A stretch of 64,000 bases of DNA, from the NCBI RefSeq assembly GCF_051233475.1, contig NZ_JBKFGH010000020.1:1-64000 (forward strand). The letters are read 5' to 3'. This document shows positions 16,570-25,234 of the stretch, piece by piece. How positions within the stretch are numbered: position 1 is the stretch's first letter; the number at the start of each line of letters is the position of its first letter. Position numbers and translations under genes: made by a program. The stretch comes from Bacillus_BU sp051233475. Its GTDB lineage: Bacteria > Bacillota > Bacilli > Bacillales > Cytobacillaceae. The notes under the pieces are model-generated. The model ran no database searches and was not told where the DNA came from. It saw only the letters and a list, made by a program, of their open reading frames with translations.

Positions 16570-17553
16570 GTGGATATTGAAATACTAAAATGCCATGGGT
16601 CAGGAAATGACTTTTTGCTAATTGATGAAATTTCCAACCCTTATCTATTTTCAGAGAAGCAACGGGCTGATTTAGCCAAAGCTCTATGTAATCGTGAGAC
16701 AGAGCTGGGTGCTGATGGAATCCTGTTTGTATTAAAAAGTGATGTAGCCGATGCGAGAATGCGTGTTTTTAATGCTGATGGTTCGGAAGCATCAATGTGT
16801 GGTAATGGCCTGCGCTGTGTAGCACGTTACGTATGCGAACTACTTGGGAAACCAAATGCGTTAATTGAAACGATGAAGGTAAACCTCCTCGTTGAAAAAG
16901 AGGAGGACTTGTTTCCGGAGATTCCAACCTACAAGGTCGAGATATCACCAGTATCGTTTCAATTAAAAGATTTACCATTAACATTACCAACCGATACATT
17001 AATTGCTGAAAAGATCCCATCCTTATCGGAGGATTTAACCTTTACTGCATTAGCAGTCCCTAATCCTCATCTTGTTGCAATTGTTGAAGCTGAACAACTC
17101 GAGTCAAATCTTCAATTACAGCTAAGTGGGTACGTGAATGGTCCGAATCCGTTGTTTCCGGACGGGGTTAATGTTAGTTTCGTTAAACCGTTAGGAAAAA
17201 GTGCTATTTTTGTCCGTACCTTTGAACGAGGGGTAGGATTTACCAATGCCTGCGGTACAGCGATGTCAGCCTCAACCTTAGTTACTTGTTTAGATGGGCT
17301 TAATCAGAAAGAAGAAGCGATTGAAGTATATAATCCTGGTGGTAAGGTTCGTTGTGTTGTCCATGAAACAAATGGTCAATACAAAATTGATTTAATTGGA
17401 AACGGCACGTATGTTTACAAGGCAGATGTCCAAGTAAATGAAGCAGATTATAATCAATTTACCGTGAATCAAACAAAAGTATTCACGGCCGAAACCGAAC
17501 AATATGCTAAGCTTGAGGCTCACGCCAAGGAGTATATTGCACAATATATGTAA
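16570..17553 (+). CDS. dapF: Diaminopimelate epimerase
   Basis: A 327-residue enzyme converting LL- to meso-diaminopimelate for lysine and peptidoglycan. Both catalytic cysteines are present, in MCGNGLRC (about residue 74) and NACGTAMSAS (about 235). The N-terminal HGSGNDFLLID matches the family. The length exceeds the usual 275-290 residues, owing to a longer middle region and a charged tail of about 40 residues after the epimerase fold. GTG 16570 is chosen because CTGGGGGAA lies upstream; the frame's ATG at 16522 has no spacing from ribH. It is 47 bases after ribH and may be co-transcribed. Confidence 0.88.
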   Translation: MDIEILKCHGSGNDFLLIDEISNPYLFSEKQRADLAKALCNRETELGADGILFVLKSDVADARMRVFNADGSEASMCGNGLRCVARYVCELLGKPNALIETMKVNLLVEKEEDLFPEIPTYKVEISPVSFQLKDLPLTLPTDTLIAEKIPSLSEDLTFTALAVPNPHLVAIVEAEQLESNLQLQLSGYVNGPNPLFPDGVNVSFVKPLGKSAIFVRTFERGVGFTNACGTAMSASTLVTCLDGLNQKEEAIEVYNPGGKVRCVVHETNGQYKIDLIGNGTYVYKADVQVNEADYNQFTVNQTKVFTAETEQYAKLEAHAKEYIAQYM

Positions 17554-17572
17554 CATCACTTTTTGAAAACCT

Positions 17573-17617
17573 GAGATAACCTAATGGCCCATTGCGTCCA
17601 TTGGTTATCTCTTTTTT
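17573..17617. terminator. Bidirectional terminator
   Basis: The long stem GAGATAACCTAATGG / CCATTGGTTATCTC, with T6 after it, lies between dapF and the convergent ligD, and it overlaps the ligD stop region. Confidence 0.85.
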
Positions 17618-19443
17618 GTATGGTTGGTCAAAAAATCAAATATAGGTCCCATATCCTGCCTTGTCTTAGCAGCAAAATAATCTTGAAAAGGATCCCCAAC
17701 CTTTTTAAGTCGTGCGATCATATTTTTTATCGTAAAATTTTCCATCGCTAGTTTTTCATTTACCTCATGCCAGTAAAGGGGGGTGGCAACCGTTGCAAGC
17801 GGGTTTCCTCTCAACGAATATGGAGCTATGATCGTCTTTCCCTCTCCATGCTGAACATAATCGACATATAATCGATTGCCACGATTTTTTTTCATTCTTT
17901 CAATCGTAAACGAATCAGGATCCTTTGAAATTAAATAGTGTGCGATAAATGAAGTAAAGGAGCGCGTCTCTTCATAACTTATTTGGTTTTCTGGAAGGGG
18001 CAAGTAAATTTGCAACCCTTTATTTCCTGATGTTTTGATAAAACTAATGAGATTTAACTGATCAAGCACCTCTTTAATGAGGAGCGCCGCCTTTATAGCC
18101 AAATGAAAATCATGTTTGGAGGGTGGATCCAGATCAAAAACTATTTCACTTGGTCCATTGCTATAGATTGTCTGAAATGGCAGATGAAATTCAATTGCTA
18201 GTTGATTGCCAAGCCACATTAATGTTTTAAGATGATTGCACACAATGTAATTAATACCATCTACTAAATGAGTATGAATAAACTCCGGTGCATAATCCGG
18301 ACAATTTTTTTGATAAAAAGGTTCCCCAAACATACCATGGGGGTAGCGGATTACCGTTAAAGCACGATTTTTCAAAAAAGGCAGGATATAAGGCGATACA
18401 TCCCGGAGATAGTGAAGATAATCTATTTTCGTAACATCTGGCTTTTCCCAGACTGGTTTTTCTGGATGGGTGATTTCAATCCCGGTCGGCAAGCTTTTTT
18501 GCCCTTCAGTAAACTTTTCAAATGTACAGTTTTCCGCTTTTAAATCAAAGCGGAATTGGTGAAAATGAGGCTCGCGTAATTGTTCCTCATAAACCTCTAA
18601 ATATTTTATTTCAACGCAAATGGCAGGAGAAACATACACAAATTGCGAATCCTCCTTCATTTGATTTTGTTTTATGATCGAGGAAAGTGCCTGCTTTTCT
18701 TCAGGTTTAAGTCCAAACACAAACAAACCGATTGGATAAATTTTGGTTCCCTTAAAAACAGCTATATGAAAATAACCATTTTGTTTTTCGTATGCTGTAA
18801 TAAAGCAAGAAACATACTTCCAATTCTTATACTTCAACCATGTCGACGAACGTTTTCCTTCCTCCCATAGACTCGTTTCTTTTTTTACGACGATTCCTTC
18901 TCCGTCATGAAGAACTACTTGATCCCAAATGGTTTGAAAGTCATGAAGGGCTGGTATCAATTGCAGTAACATGGGATTTTTTTCGTCAGGTTTAAGTGGC
19001 ATTCTAAGCGAGGTAAACAGCTTCAATAATTCCTGTTTCCTTTTTGCGTACAGTTCCTTTGTAAGGGTACTTCCGTTTATCGCTAAAATATCAAATATTA
19101 ATAAGTGGCATGGCTTTGACGCTGCTTTTTCGAGTATCTTATCATGTGAACGCATTCTTCCGCGCACCTGCAATGAACCGAAGTCCGCTTTAAATGGGTT
19201 TTCGAGGGAGACAAGTTCTCCGTCAAGCGTTAGCGGCAAGTATGGTTCAAATTGCTGTTTATGTTTTAAAAGAAAGCTTTCTATTTCAGGAAATAGTTCA
19301 AGCAAAGATTTCCCATTTCTACTCGTTAACGAAAGGGTATCTCCCCATTCCAAAATGGCCCGAAACCCATCATATTTTACCTCGTAAAACCAAACAGGCC
19401 CTTCAGGCACCTCAAAAGTAAGTGTCGGTAACATCGGTTTCAT
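17605..19443 (-). CDS. ligD: ATP-dependent DNA ligase D (ligase and polymerase domains)
   Basis: A 612-residue NHEJ enzyme. The N-terminal ligase domain (about 1-310) carries the nucleotidyl motif VKYDGFRA with adenylated Lys23 and the later GEGIVVKK motif. The C-terminal primase/polymerase domain (about 325-612) carries the metal-binding DLDP (near 444) and the HPEKPVW-type opening. There is no N-terminal phosphoesterase domain, as is usual for Bacillus LigD. It repairs double-strand breaks together with Ku. It is divergent from ku, with a 147-bp shared upstream region. In B. subtilis this pair protects spores; the same use here is inferred. Confidence 0.95.
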   Translation of the reverse strand: MKPMLPTLTFEVPEGPVWFYEVKYDGFRAILEWGDTLSLTSRNGKSLLELFPEIESFLLKHKQQFEPYLPLTLDGELVSLENPFKADFGSLQVRGRMRSHDKILEKAASKPCHLLIFDILAINGSTLTKELYAKRKQELLKLFTSLRMPLKPDEKNPMLLQLIPALHDFQTIWDQVVLHDGEGIVVKKETSLWEEGKRSSTWLKYKNWKYVSCFITAYEKQNGYFHIAVFKGTKIYPIGLFVFGLKPEEKQALSSIIKQNQMKEDSQFVYVSPAICVEIKYLEVYEEQLREPHFHQFRFDLKAENCTFEKFTEGQKSLPTGIEITHPEKPVWEKPDVTKIDYLHYLRDVSPYILPFLKNRALTVIRYPHGMFGEPFYQKNCPDYAPEFIHTHLVDGINYIVCNHLKTLMWLGNQLAIEFHLPFQTIYSNGPSEIVFDLDPPSKHDFHLAIKAALLIKEVLDQLNLISFIKTSGNKGLQIYLPLPENQISYEETRSFTSFIAHYLISKDPDSFTIERMKKNRGNRLYVDYVQHGEGKTIIAPYSLRGNPLATVATPLYWHEVNEKLAMENFTIKNMIARLKKVGDPFQDYFAAKTRQDMGPIFDFLTNHTKKR

Positions 19444-19590
19444 ATAAAATCATCCTTCTTTACACATTTACCACTAACATTATTGTCCCAATAAATCCTT
19501 TCCCTCATCCATTACCAATTGTTTTATCGTATCGACGACCAGAAAAACTCACACAGTAAAAATAAACTGATTAGAATGGAGAAGTCTAAA

Positions 19591-20421
19591 ATGCATACAA
19601 TTTGGAAAGGTAGCATCAGCTTTGGTCTTGTCAATATTCCGATAAAATTGCATACCGCAACAGAAGATAAAGACATCAAACTAAGAACACTCCATAAAGA
19701 ATGCCATTCACCGATTAAATATGAGAAAATTTGCCCGGTATGTGAAGTGGAGGTAAAACCAGAGGAAATCGTTAGGGCTTATGAATATACAAAAGGGAAA
19801 TATGTCGTTCTGGAGGAAGACGAATTAGAAAAGTTAAAAAAAGAAAATGAAGAACGTGCTGTGGAAATTATCGATTTTGTCAAAATGGAGCAGATTGATC
19901 CAATATATTTTGATAAAACCTATTTTATGTCCCCAAATGAAGGTGCTACAAAGGCATATTCCTTGTTAAGAAAGGCCCTTTCGGAATCTTCAAAGGTTGG
20001 ACTGGCCAAAATCTCGATCCGCTCAAAGGAACAAATGGCTTTGATTCGTGTTTATGAGAACACACTTGTCATGGAGACGATTCATTTTCCGGATGAGGTG
20101 CGAAAAGCGGGTGATGTTCCGAATGTACCAGAAGAAAGTAATGTATCAGAAAAAGAACTTGAAACCGCCATTTTACTAATCGACCAATTAACAACCGATT
20201 TCCAACCGGAAAAATACACGGATGAGTATCGCAGTGCTTTAATGGAGTTAATTGAGTCGAAACGAACCGGAAAAGAAATGGTTACCCCTCAAGCTAAGGA
20301 AACCGTTTCAAATGTTACCGACTTAATGGCCGCTCTACAGGCTTCTATTGATCGGACCAAGCCCCCAAAAGCTCCAGAAAAGAAAAAACGTACCTTAACC
20401 AAAGTAAAAAAGGAAGCATAA
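19591..20421 (+). CDS. ku: Ku DNA end-binding protein
   Basis: A 276-residue bacterial Ku, forming a homodimeric ring that binds DNA ends and recruits LigD. The Ku core runs from the first residues (WKGSISFGLVNIPIKL) to about 230 and includes a CxxC pair region with HKEC and CPVC (about residues 37-54). The C-terminal tail is Lys-rich (PEKKKRTLTKVKK), as in many Bacillus Ku proteins, and probably binds DNA. ATG 19591 with GGAG upstream is preferred over earlier in-frame starts. Divergent partner ligD completes the system. Confidence 0.95.
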   Translation: MHTIWKGSISFGLVNIPIKLHTATEDKDIKLRTLHKECHSPIKYEKICPVCEVEVKPEEIVRAYEYTKGKYVVLEEDELEKLKKENEERAVEIIDFVKMEQIDPIYFDKTYFMSPNEGATKAYSLLRKALSESSKVGLAKISIRSKEQMALIRVYENTLVMETIHFPDEVRKAGDVPNVPEESNVSEKELETAILLIDQLTTDFQPEKYTDEYRSALMELIESKRTGKEMVTPQAKETVSNVTDLMAALQASIDRTKPPKAPEKKKRTLTKVKKEA

Positions 20422-20507
20422 AGATCAGAATGACATTGTAGTACCATCTAAATTAGAATATGAATATGTCTTTAGAGGAAATTTGTGGTGCTAATAAGTG
20501 AAAACTG

Positions 20508-20651
20508 TTGACATATTAACCAATATCACATACGATGATATAGACGCTGTTAAGTTCGTTATATAATTTATATGGATATAAGTGGTCGTAGCTGCAATGA
20601 AATGTAGGCGATTTGTTTATCCCTACGTTAAATGTGAGCTACGATTTTTTT
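20508..20651 (+). promoter_or_regulatory. Promoter and hairpin leader of csp (possible attenuator or small RNA)
   Basis: TTGACA (20508-20513), 17 bases, TACGAT (20531-20536). The transcript would then contain a two-part hairpin: TCGTAGCT (20586-20593) with AGCTACGA (20637-20644) outside, GTAGG with CCTAC inside, and a symmetrical 10 x 10 internal loop between them. Seven Ts follow directly (20645-20651). This has the form of an intrinsic terminator placed between promoter and csp, giving an RNA of about 108 bases if it stops there. Confidence 0.6.
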
Positions 20652-20703
20652 GAATTGATTATATGAAAAACTAATGGTGAATGAATTTTTTGGAGGTCAT
20701 TAC

Positions 20704-20904
20704 ATGACTACAGGTAAAGTAAAATGGTTTAATGCAGAAAAAGGATTTGGATTTATTGAAGCAGCTAATGGTAACGATGTATTCGTTCACTTCTCTGCAA
20801 TCCAAACAGAAGGTTTCAAAACGTTAGAAGAAGGTCAAGACGTAACGTTTGAAATCGTTGAAGGTAACCGTGGACCACAAGCAGCTAACGTTCAAAAAGC
20901 TTAA
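20704..20904 (+). CDS. Cold-shock protein, CspA/CspB family
   Basis: A 66-residue cold-shock domain protein that binds single-stranded RNA and DNA and keeps mRNA unfolded in the cold. RNP1 KGFGFIE (about residues 13-19) and RNP2 VFVHFSAI (about 27-34) are intact. TGGAGG precedes ATG 20704; a longer in-frame start at 20674 is not likely. Its roughly 160-base leader carries a strong hairpin (see the separate entry). A second csp lies 2 kb downstream. Confidence 0.96.
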   Translation: MTTGKVKWFNAEKGFGFIEAANGNDVFVHFSAIQTEGFKTLEEGQDVTFEIVEGNRGPQAANVQKA

Positions 20905-20918
20905 TTGAACTTAAACCT

Positions 20919-20955
20919 GAGGTGATGCATATTCAAACCGCATCACCTCTTTTGT
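20919..20955 (+). terminator. Rho-independent terminator of csp
   Basis: The perfect stem GAGGTGATGC / GCATCACCTC, followed by TTTTGTTG, lies 14 bases after the csp stop. Confidence 0.85.
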
Positions 20956-20958
20956 TGC

Positions 20959-21366
20959 AAAAGACATTTTATAAATTCTTCGTGTTCCTCATAGATAAGG
21001 CTCCTCATAAACGTCTATCATTATGATCCGAAAATCCCTTCCAGGAATTATTCCGAACAGAACCTGACTTTTTACTGTGGAGAATGCGCTGAATCCACAT
21101 TATTTTTTTAGTGTTATTTGAAAAACCTGATTCACACTGGAGCGGCTAAGGAGCCGTAAGGATGAAAGAGAGGCAGGGCTTTCGTTGTTTTAGGAAATAA
21201 ACGAAAATCGTGACTAAATTTTGTGCGGGAAAGTTTAGTAAAAAGATGAATCATTGCAAAAAATACAGTAGAAGAAATTAATTTTAGTAATCATTCTTTT
21301 TTTTGAAAAAAGAATTCTGTTTTTGATAATAATGAACATATGGAATTTTGTAAGGAGGAAATATAT
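20959..21366 (+). promoter_or_regulatory. Long structured 5' region of the helicase gene
   Basis: About 400 bases without a gene. It holds a terminator-like stem TGTGGA / TCCACA followed by TTATTTTTTT (21078-21111), a hairpin CGGCT-AAGG-AGCCG (about 21143-21156), and an A/T palindrome TTCTTTTTTTT / AAAAAAGAATT near 21296-21316. Long leaders are typical of cold-induced RNA helicase genes. I cannot place the promoter with confidence. Confidence 0.4.
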
Positions 21367-22821
21367 TTGACAACTTTTTCTGATTTTAATCTGAGCTCAG
21401 CGCTCGAGAAGGCTTTATCACAAATGGGATTTGAGGAGCCAAGTCCAATTCAGGCACAGGCTATTCCAGTCGCCTTAACGGGGAAGGACATTATTGGACA
21501 GGCACAAACTGGTACGGGTAAAACTACAGCCTTTGGTGTTCCGTTAATTGAACGGGCAAGGCTGGAGGAAACGGCTATCCAAGGTCTCGTTCTGGCACCT
21601 ACACGCGAATTAGCGGTTCAGGTAGCTGAAGAATTGAATCGAATCGGACATGTTAAAGGGATTCGTACTTTACCGATATATGGCGGACAAGATATCAACC
21701 GCCAAATCAGAAGTCTAAAAAATAAGCCTCATATTATCGCGGCGACTCCTGGTCGTTTAATTGATCATATTGAAAGAAAAACAATTCGTCTGCAAAATAT
21801 TCATACTGTAATTCTGGATGAAGCGGATGAAATGCTAAATATGGGATTTATCGAAGACATTGAAAAAATCCTTTCCGGTATTCCTAATGAGCGTCAAACA
21901 CTGTTGTTTTCAGCAACCATGCCAAAACGAATCAAAGCACTTGCTGAGAAGTTTATGGACAATCCAGAGCATGTACAAGTAAAAGCAAAAGAAATGACGG
22001 TCAAAAATATTGACCAGCATTACTTGGAAGTTCAAGAAAAGCAAAAATTTGATGTGCTATGTAGTTTACTCGATATTCAATCACCAGAACTTGCCATTGT
22101 ATTTGGCCGCACAAAGAAACGGGTCGATGAACTCGTTGAAGGTCTTATTAAACGTGGTTATGCAGCAGAAGGAATTCACGGTGACATTCCGCAAGCAAAA
22201 CGGGATCAAGTTATTCGCCGTTTTAAAGAATCGACAATTGACATAATGGTAGCAACCGATGTGGCGGCCCGTGGCTTAGATATTAGCGGTGTTTCACATG
22301 TTTATAACTTTGATATCCCACAAGATCCTGAGAGCTATGTGCACCGGATCGGTCGAACAGGACGGGCCGGAAATAAGGGCTTGGCTGTTACATTTGTAAC
22401 TCCAAGGGAGATTGATCATTTAAGAGTCATTGAAGATATTACTAAAAAGAAAATTGATAAAAAGCCTATCCCTAGTTTTAGAGATGTATTAGCAGGGAAC
22501 CAGCAAGCGTCGATTAATAAAATTATGAATGTGGTGGATTCAGGGGATTTTGGTGAGTATAAACGTACTGCGGAAAATCTCTTGGAAGACACAGATTCGG
22601 TTACTTTACTAGCAGCTGCGTTAAAACTGTTAACAAAAGAACCTGATGCGACTCCAGTCACATTAACTGCTGTTGAGCCGCTTCGATCCAAAAAACCTAA
22701 ATTTGATCGTGATCGAAATAGACGACACGATCGACCAAGAGGGAATGATCGTCCAAAAAATAATAATGACAGATGGTCTAGAAACGAAAAAGGAAAAAGA
22801 CGTTCAAGACCTCGTCCGTAA
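21367..22821 (+). CDS. cshA: DEAD-box RNA helicase CshA
   Basis: A 484-residue ATP-dependent RNA helicase. Motifs in order are the Q motif near PSPIQAQAIP, motif I AQTGTGKT (about residue 50), PTRELA, TPGR, motif II DEAD (about 155), SAT, VATDVAARGLDI, and HRIGRTGRAG. The sequence follows B. subtilis CshA closely, including the CshA-type dimer region after residue 370. The C-terminal tail (about 445-484) is rich in Arg, Asn and Asp and probably binds RNA. The start is TTG 21367, with AAGGAGG eight bases upstream. It acts in RNA decay and cold adaptation and is flanked by two csp genes. Confidence 0.93.
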   Translation: MTTFSDFNLSSALEKALSQMGFEEPSPIQAQAIPVALTGKDIIGQAQTGTGKTTAFGVPLIERARLEETAIQGLVLAPTRELAVQVAEELNRIGHVKGIRTLPIYGGQDINRQIRSLKNKPHIIAATPGRLIDHIERKTIRLQNIHTVILDEADEMLNMGFIEDIEKILSGIPNERQTLLFSATMPKRIKALAEKFMDNPEHVQVKAKEMTVKNIDQHYLEVQEKQKFDVLCSLLDIQSPELAIVFGRTKKRVDELVEGLIKRGYAAEGIHGDIPQAKRDQVIRRFKESTIDIMVATDVAARGLDISGVSHVYNFDIPQDPESYVHRIGRTGRAGNKGLAVTFVTPREIDHLRVIEDITKKKIDKKPIPSFRDVLAGNQQASINKIMNVVDSGDFGEYKRTAENLLEDTDSVTLLAAALKLLTKEPDATPVTLTAVEPLRSKKPKFDRDRNRRHDRPRGNDRPKNNNDRWSRNEKGKRRSRPRP

Positions 22822-22916
22822 TTTATTTCATTTTTTGGTATTATTTTTGGGTGTTTGTCCCATATTATATAATGTTTAGTGGAAATTTTGCTATATGTTA
22901 ACTAGGAGGATTTTTA

Positions 22917-23117
22917 ATGGAAACTGGTAAGGTAAAATGGTTTAACAGCGAAAAAGGTTTTGGTTTTATTGAGCGTGAAAATGGGGACGATGTATTTGTT
23001 CACTTTTCTGCAATTCAAGGTGATGGCTATAAGACGTTAGAGGAAGGTCAGACCGTTTCCTTTGAAGTTGAGCAAGGAAATCGTGGACCTCAAGCCGTTA
23101 ACGTTCACAAGCAATAA
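22917..23117 (+). CDS. Cold-shock protein, second copy
   Basis: A 66-residue cold-shock domain protein with RNP1 KGFGFIE and RNP2 VFVHFSAI, very similar to the product at 20704 but with more Glu and Asp. AGGAGG lies eight bases before the ATG. The leader is short, unlike that of the first copy. It lies 95 bases after cshA and may be read from the same transcript, since no clear terminator separates them. Confidence 0.96.
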   Translation: METGKVKWFNSEKGFGFIERENGDDVFVHFSAIQGDGYKTLEEGQTVSFEVEQGNRGPQAVNVHKQ

Positions 23118-23218
23118 ATTTTCGTTTTGCAAATGGAAATATATTTCCAAATTCGATTATTTGAAAAATGCCGCTAAAGGCGGTATGATAAAAGTAACTT
23201 TTGATTAATGTTTAGATG

Positions 23219-23282
23219 AAATTCACTGATTATAAAGAGTAACATTTGTTGTGCACTTTTTATATTCAGTGAATTTTTCATT
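23219..23282 (+). terminator. Long terminator stem after the second csp
   Basis: AATTCACTGAT-TATAAAGAGT pairs with ACTTTTTATA-TTCAGTGAATT, with a 14-base loop and a trailing TTTTTCATTTT. The stem has roughly 20 pairs and few mismatches. A smaller stem, GCCGCTAAAGGCGG, lies upstream at about 23170. Confidence 0.65.
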
Positions 23283-23311
23283 TTGTTTATAAATAAAACA
23301 TAATCGCGAAA

Positions 23312-23493
23312 ATGACTCTGTTTAAGTACGAAATTGTTTTTGATCACTCTGTTGGAGCGGAGGGTGCGAGACTCCTGCGGGAGAAGGTGTCACGGGAGAC
23401 CCCACAGGCGCTATGGCGCCGAGGAGGCTCCCGGACTCCCCCTAAGGTGCGCGAGCACCTGAAGCGGAAATCAACAGCCAAATTAAACAAAAA
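23312..23493 (+). repeat. Dispersed palindromic repeat, copy R2
   Basis: Same element as R1, R4 and R5, in the same orientation. It starts near TGACTCTGTTTAAG, has the core GAGACTCCTGCGGGAGAAG, and ends with ATCAACAGCCAAATTAAAC. It differs in the left arm, where a few bases are missing after CTGTTG. It ends about 20 bases before the ydjO start codon, between the csp terminator and ydjO. Confidence 0.85.
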
Positions 23494-23514
23494 TAATTAC
23501 TGGAGGTAGATAGG

Positions 23515-23715
23515 ATGGCTTTCGGGAGAAGAATTGTCGAAGAAATCATTACAGTTGAAACAAAGGTTTGGGAATGTGAATCAGAGAACTGCAATTGCTG
23601 GGTTCGCGATAATTTTAAAAGCTCAACTGTTCCAAAATGTCCTATCTGTAACAGTGATATGGTATCAACTACAAAGTTACTTCAATCCGTTGATAATCAT
23701 AATAAGTGTTTTTAA
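23515..23715 (+). CDS. ydjO: Cold-inducible protein YdjO family
   Basis: A 66-residue protein with a four-cysteine zinc-ribbon pattern. It has CESENCNCW (about residues 19-27), with the conserved W-x-R-D-N-F following, and CPICNSDM (about 41-48). This pattern matches the YdjO family, whose B. subtilis member is cold-induced. TGGAGG precedes the ATG. Its place beside two csp genes and cshA fits a cold-shock role. Its molecular function is unknown. Confidence 0.82.
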   Translation: MAFGRRIVEEIITVETKVWECESENCNCWVRDNFKSSTVPKCPICNSDMVSTTKLLQSVDNHNKCF

Positions 23716-23739
23716 ATCTTATCTTAAAGTAATAATGTG

Positions 23740-23778
23740 GAAGCGCCCGTTTAACAAAAACGGGCGCTTCTCTTTTCT
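23740..23778. terminator. Bidirectional terminator
   Basis: The perfect stem GAAGCGCCCGTTT / AAACGGGCGCTTC is followed by TCTTTTCTT. It serves ydjO and the convergent DUF6509 gene. Confidence 0.85.
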
Positions 23779-23780
23779 TA

Positions 23781-24068
23781 TTAAGCTGTTGGAAGATGTT
23801 CTTTGCAAAAAGCAAAAACCATTTCTAATTCATCATCTTCTAATGCTAAATCAATATATTTTTCTGTTGAGTTTTCGAGAAGGCTGTAACTCATAATTTT
23901 TTCCTGTTCTTTGTCAATGACATACAATGCCTTTAACAAAAGACCATTTTCATTAAAAAGCTCATCATCCTCATCCACTTCAATATCTAAGAAAAATTCA
24001 AAGCGGTCACCACTTAAAATTCCAAACGGATCTTCCAACTTTTCAACCGCATATCCTGTAATCTTCAT
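23781..24068 (-). CDS. DUF6509 family protein
   Basis: A 95-residue acidic cytoplasmic protein. The N-terminal stretch with VEKLEDPFGILSGDRFEFFLDI (quoted in parts: VEKLEDPFGIL and GDRFEFFLDI, about residues 8-30) is typical of this Bacillaceae family, which has no assigned function and is sometimes mislabelled pullulanase. ATG 24068 fits the GGGATG site better than ATG 24077. It has no membrane segment or known catalytic motif. Confidence 0.72.
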   Translation of the reverse strand: MKITGYAVEKLEDPFGILSGDRFEFFLDIEVDEDDELFNENGLLLKALYVIDKEQEKIMSYSLLENSTEKYIDLALEDDELEMVFAFCKEHLPTA

Positions 24069-24247
24069 TTTGTTCATCCCTTATTCATTAATTAAAATTA
24101 TTTCTTCCTTGTTTATTATATACATAATATAACCATAGAAAAAAGTGCTCTATTCCTAATCTGGTTAACAACTTGCGAATAATCTGTCATAAAACCCTTC
24201 GCGTGAAGATATGTTGTTATGAATATAGGGGAGGGAAGACAGCTGAA

Positions 24248-25042
24248 ATGAGAAATTATCAACAATCTGCCAGGTTTGAACATGGGTTTTGGTTGCAAAT
24301 TCTCGGTGATCATGGTCGTTTTATACATGATTCCTTAGCTCCGACAGAAATTGAAAGCATAGAGACAGCAAATGATTTCATCCGAACCTTTGATCAGCTG
24401 CTAAGTGAAGTGGAAGCAGGTGATTTAGTTCAACTCAGTATCCGTGCCTTAGCGGAAGCAAAAAGAATTCGTTTATTTAAACTTGAAATCCTCTCAAAAT
24501 TGCTTCAAGGAACCATTAAAATTCATCTTCCTCCGACCTTTGTTAATCATATGGTAAATGAAGTAGAAGAGTATATTCGTGTCTTGGATTACTTACAAAG
24601 AGAGGAGGTCCCCCCTATCTTCCACGAGCTTCACCACCATAATGTTTGGCTGTTAGATGGAGCGGGTCATGCTGCTGCGATAGCGAGTAAACTGGATCCG
24701 GTTGAAAAGCATTTAAAAGAAAAGAGTGAACGATACACCAAACATTTCGAGGACTTTTATTTAAAAGCAGTGGAACTGACCGGCTACTTACGAACGAATT
24801 TAACTGAATTTCCGGCTTTGCGGAAGTTTAACTCAGACGTTTCTCTCCATATGACCCTTTTTATGAATTTTCTCAACGAATTAGAAGAGCTGGAACTAAC
24901 GAATCAAGCGCTTGGAACCTTTTCAGCTTTGATGGCTGATCATATGGCGAGGGAGGAATGCTATTACTTAACAAAGGTAGCTCAATCTGCACAGAACCCA
25001 ATGCCAAACTGTGACCCCACTAAGCCTAGGCAAACAAAATGA
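24248..25042 (+). CDS. DUF2935 domain protein
   Basis: A 264-residue all-helical protein with two related halves. Each opens with an aromatic/His helix, as in the FEHGFWLQILGDHGRFIHDSL region near residues 9-30 (quoted parts: FEHGFWL and GDHGRFIHD), and each holds buried Glu/His residues, suggesting two four-helix bundles that could bind metal. The second half ends with MADHMAREECYY. This pattern matches DUF2935. ATG 24248 is chosen because GGGGAGGG lies upstream. Function is unknown and metal binding is inference. Confidence 0.82.
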   Translation: MRNYQQSARFEHGFWLQILGDHGRFIHDSLAPTEIESIETANDFIRTFDQLLSEVEAGDLVQLSIRALAEAKRIRLFKLEILSKLLQGTIKIHLPPTFVNHMVNEVEEYIRVLDYLQREEVPPIFHELHHHNVWLLDGAGHAAAIASKLDPVEKHLKEKSERYTKHFEDFYLKAVELTGYLRTNLTEFPALRKFNSDVSLHMTLFMNFLNELEELELTNQALGTFSALMADHMAREECYYLTKVAQSAQNPMPNCDPTKPRQTK

Positions 25043-25142
25043 TCGTATAAAATTGATAAGTTTTTTTATTGAATTGCACATTAATTGGTTGATTATTGGA
25101 AATGCTATCAGAGAAAAGATAAGAAAAATTTTGGAAAGAGGA

Positions 25143-25173
25143 TTGACAATTTATCAGAAAGTTTATAATATTA
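25143..25173 (+). promoter_or_regulatory. trpE: Sigma-A promoter of the trp operon
   Basis: TTGACA (25143-25148), 17 bases, TAATAT, with an overlapping TATAAT at 15-base spacing. It lies about 60 bases before the first T-box. A second TTGACA at 25202 has no good -10. Confidence 0.65.
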
Positions 25174-25234
25174 GTTTTAACAATTAACAAATAATCTGGC
25201 GTTGACAAAGAGTAGTAACTTAAATGGATTCTTT

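Noticed and set aside
18971..19387. 138-residue plus-strand protein
   Set aside because: Antisense shadow of ligD, which is supported by domain motifs over its whole length.
23312..23509. 65-residue coding sequence
   Set aside because: It is a chance open frame through repeat R2 with no ribosome site; ydjO follows with its own good start.
25202..25230. Second trp promoter starting at TTGACA 25202
   Set aside because: No acceptable -10 at 16-18 bases; the promoter at 25143 fits better.
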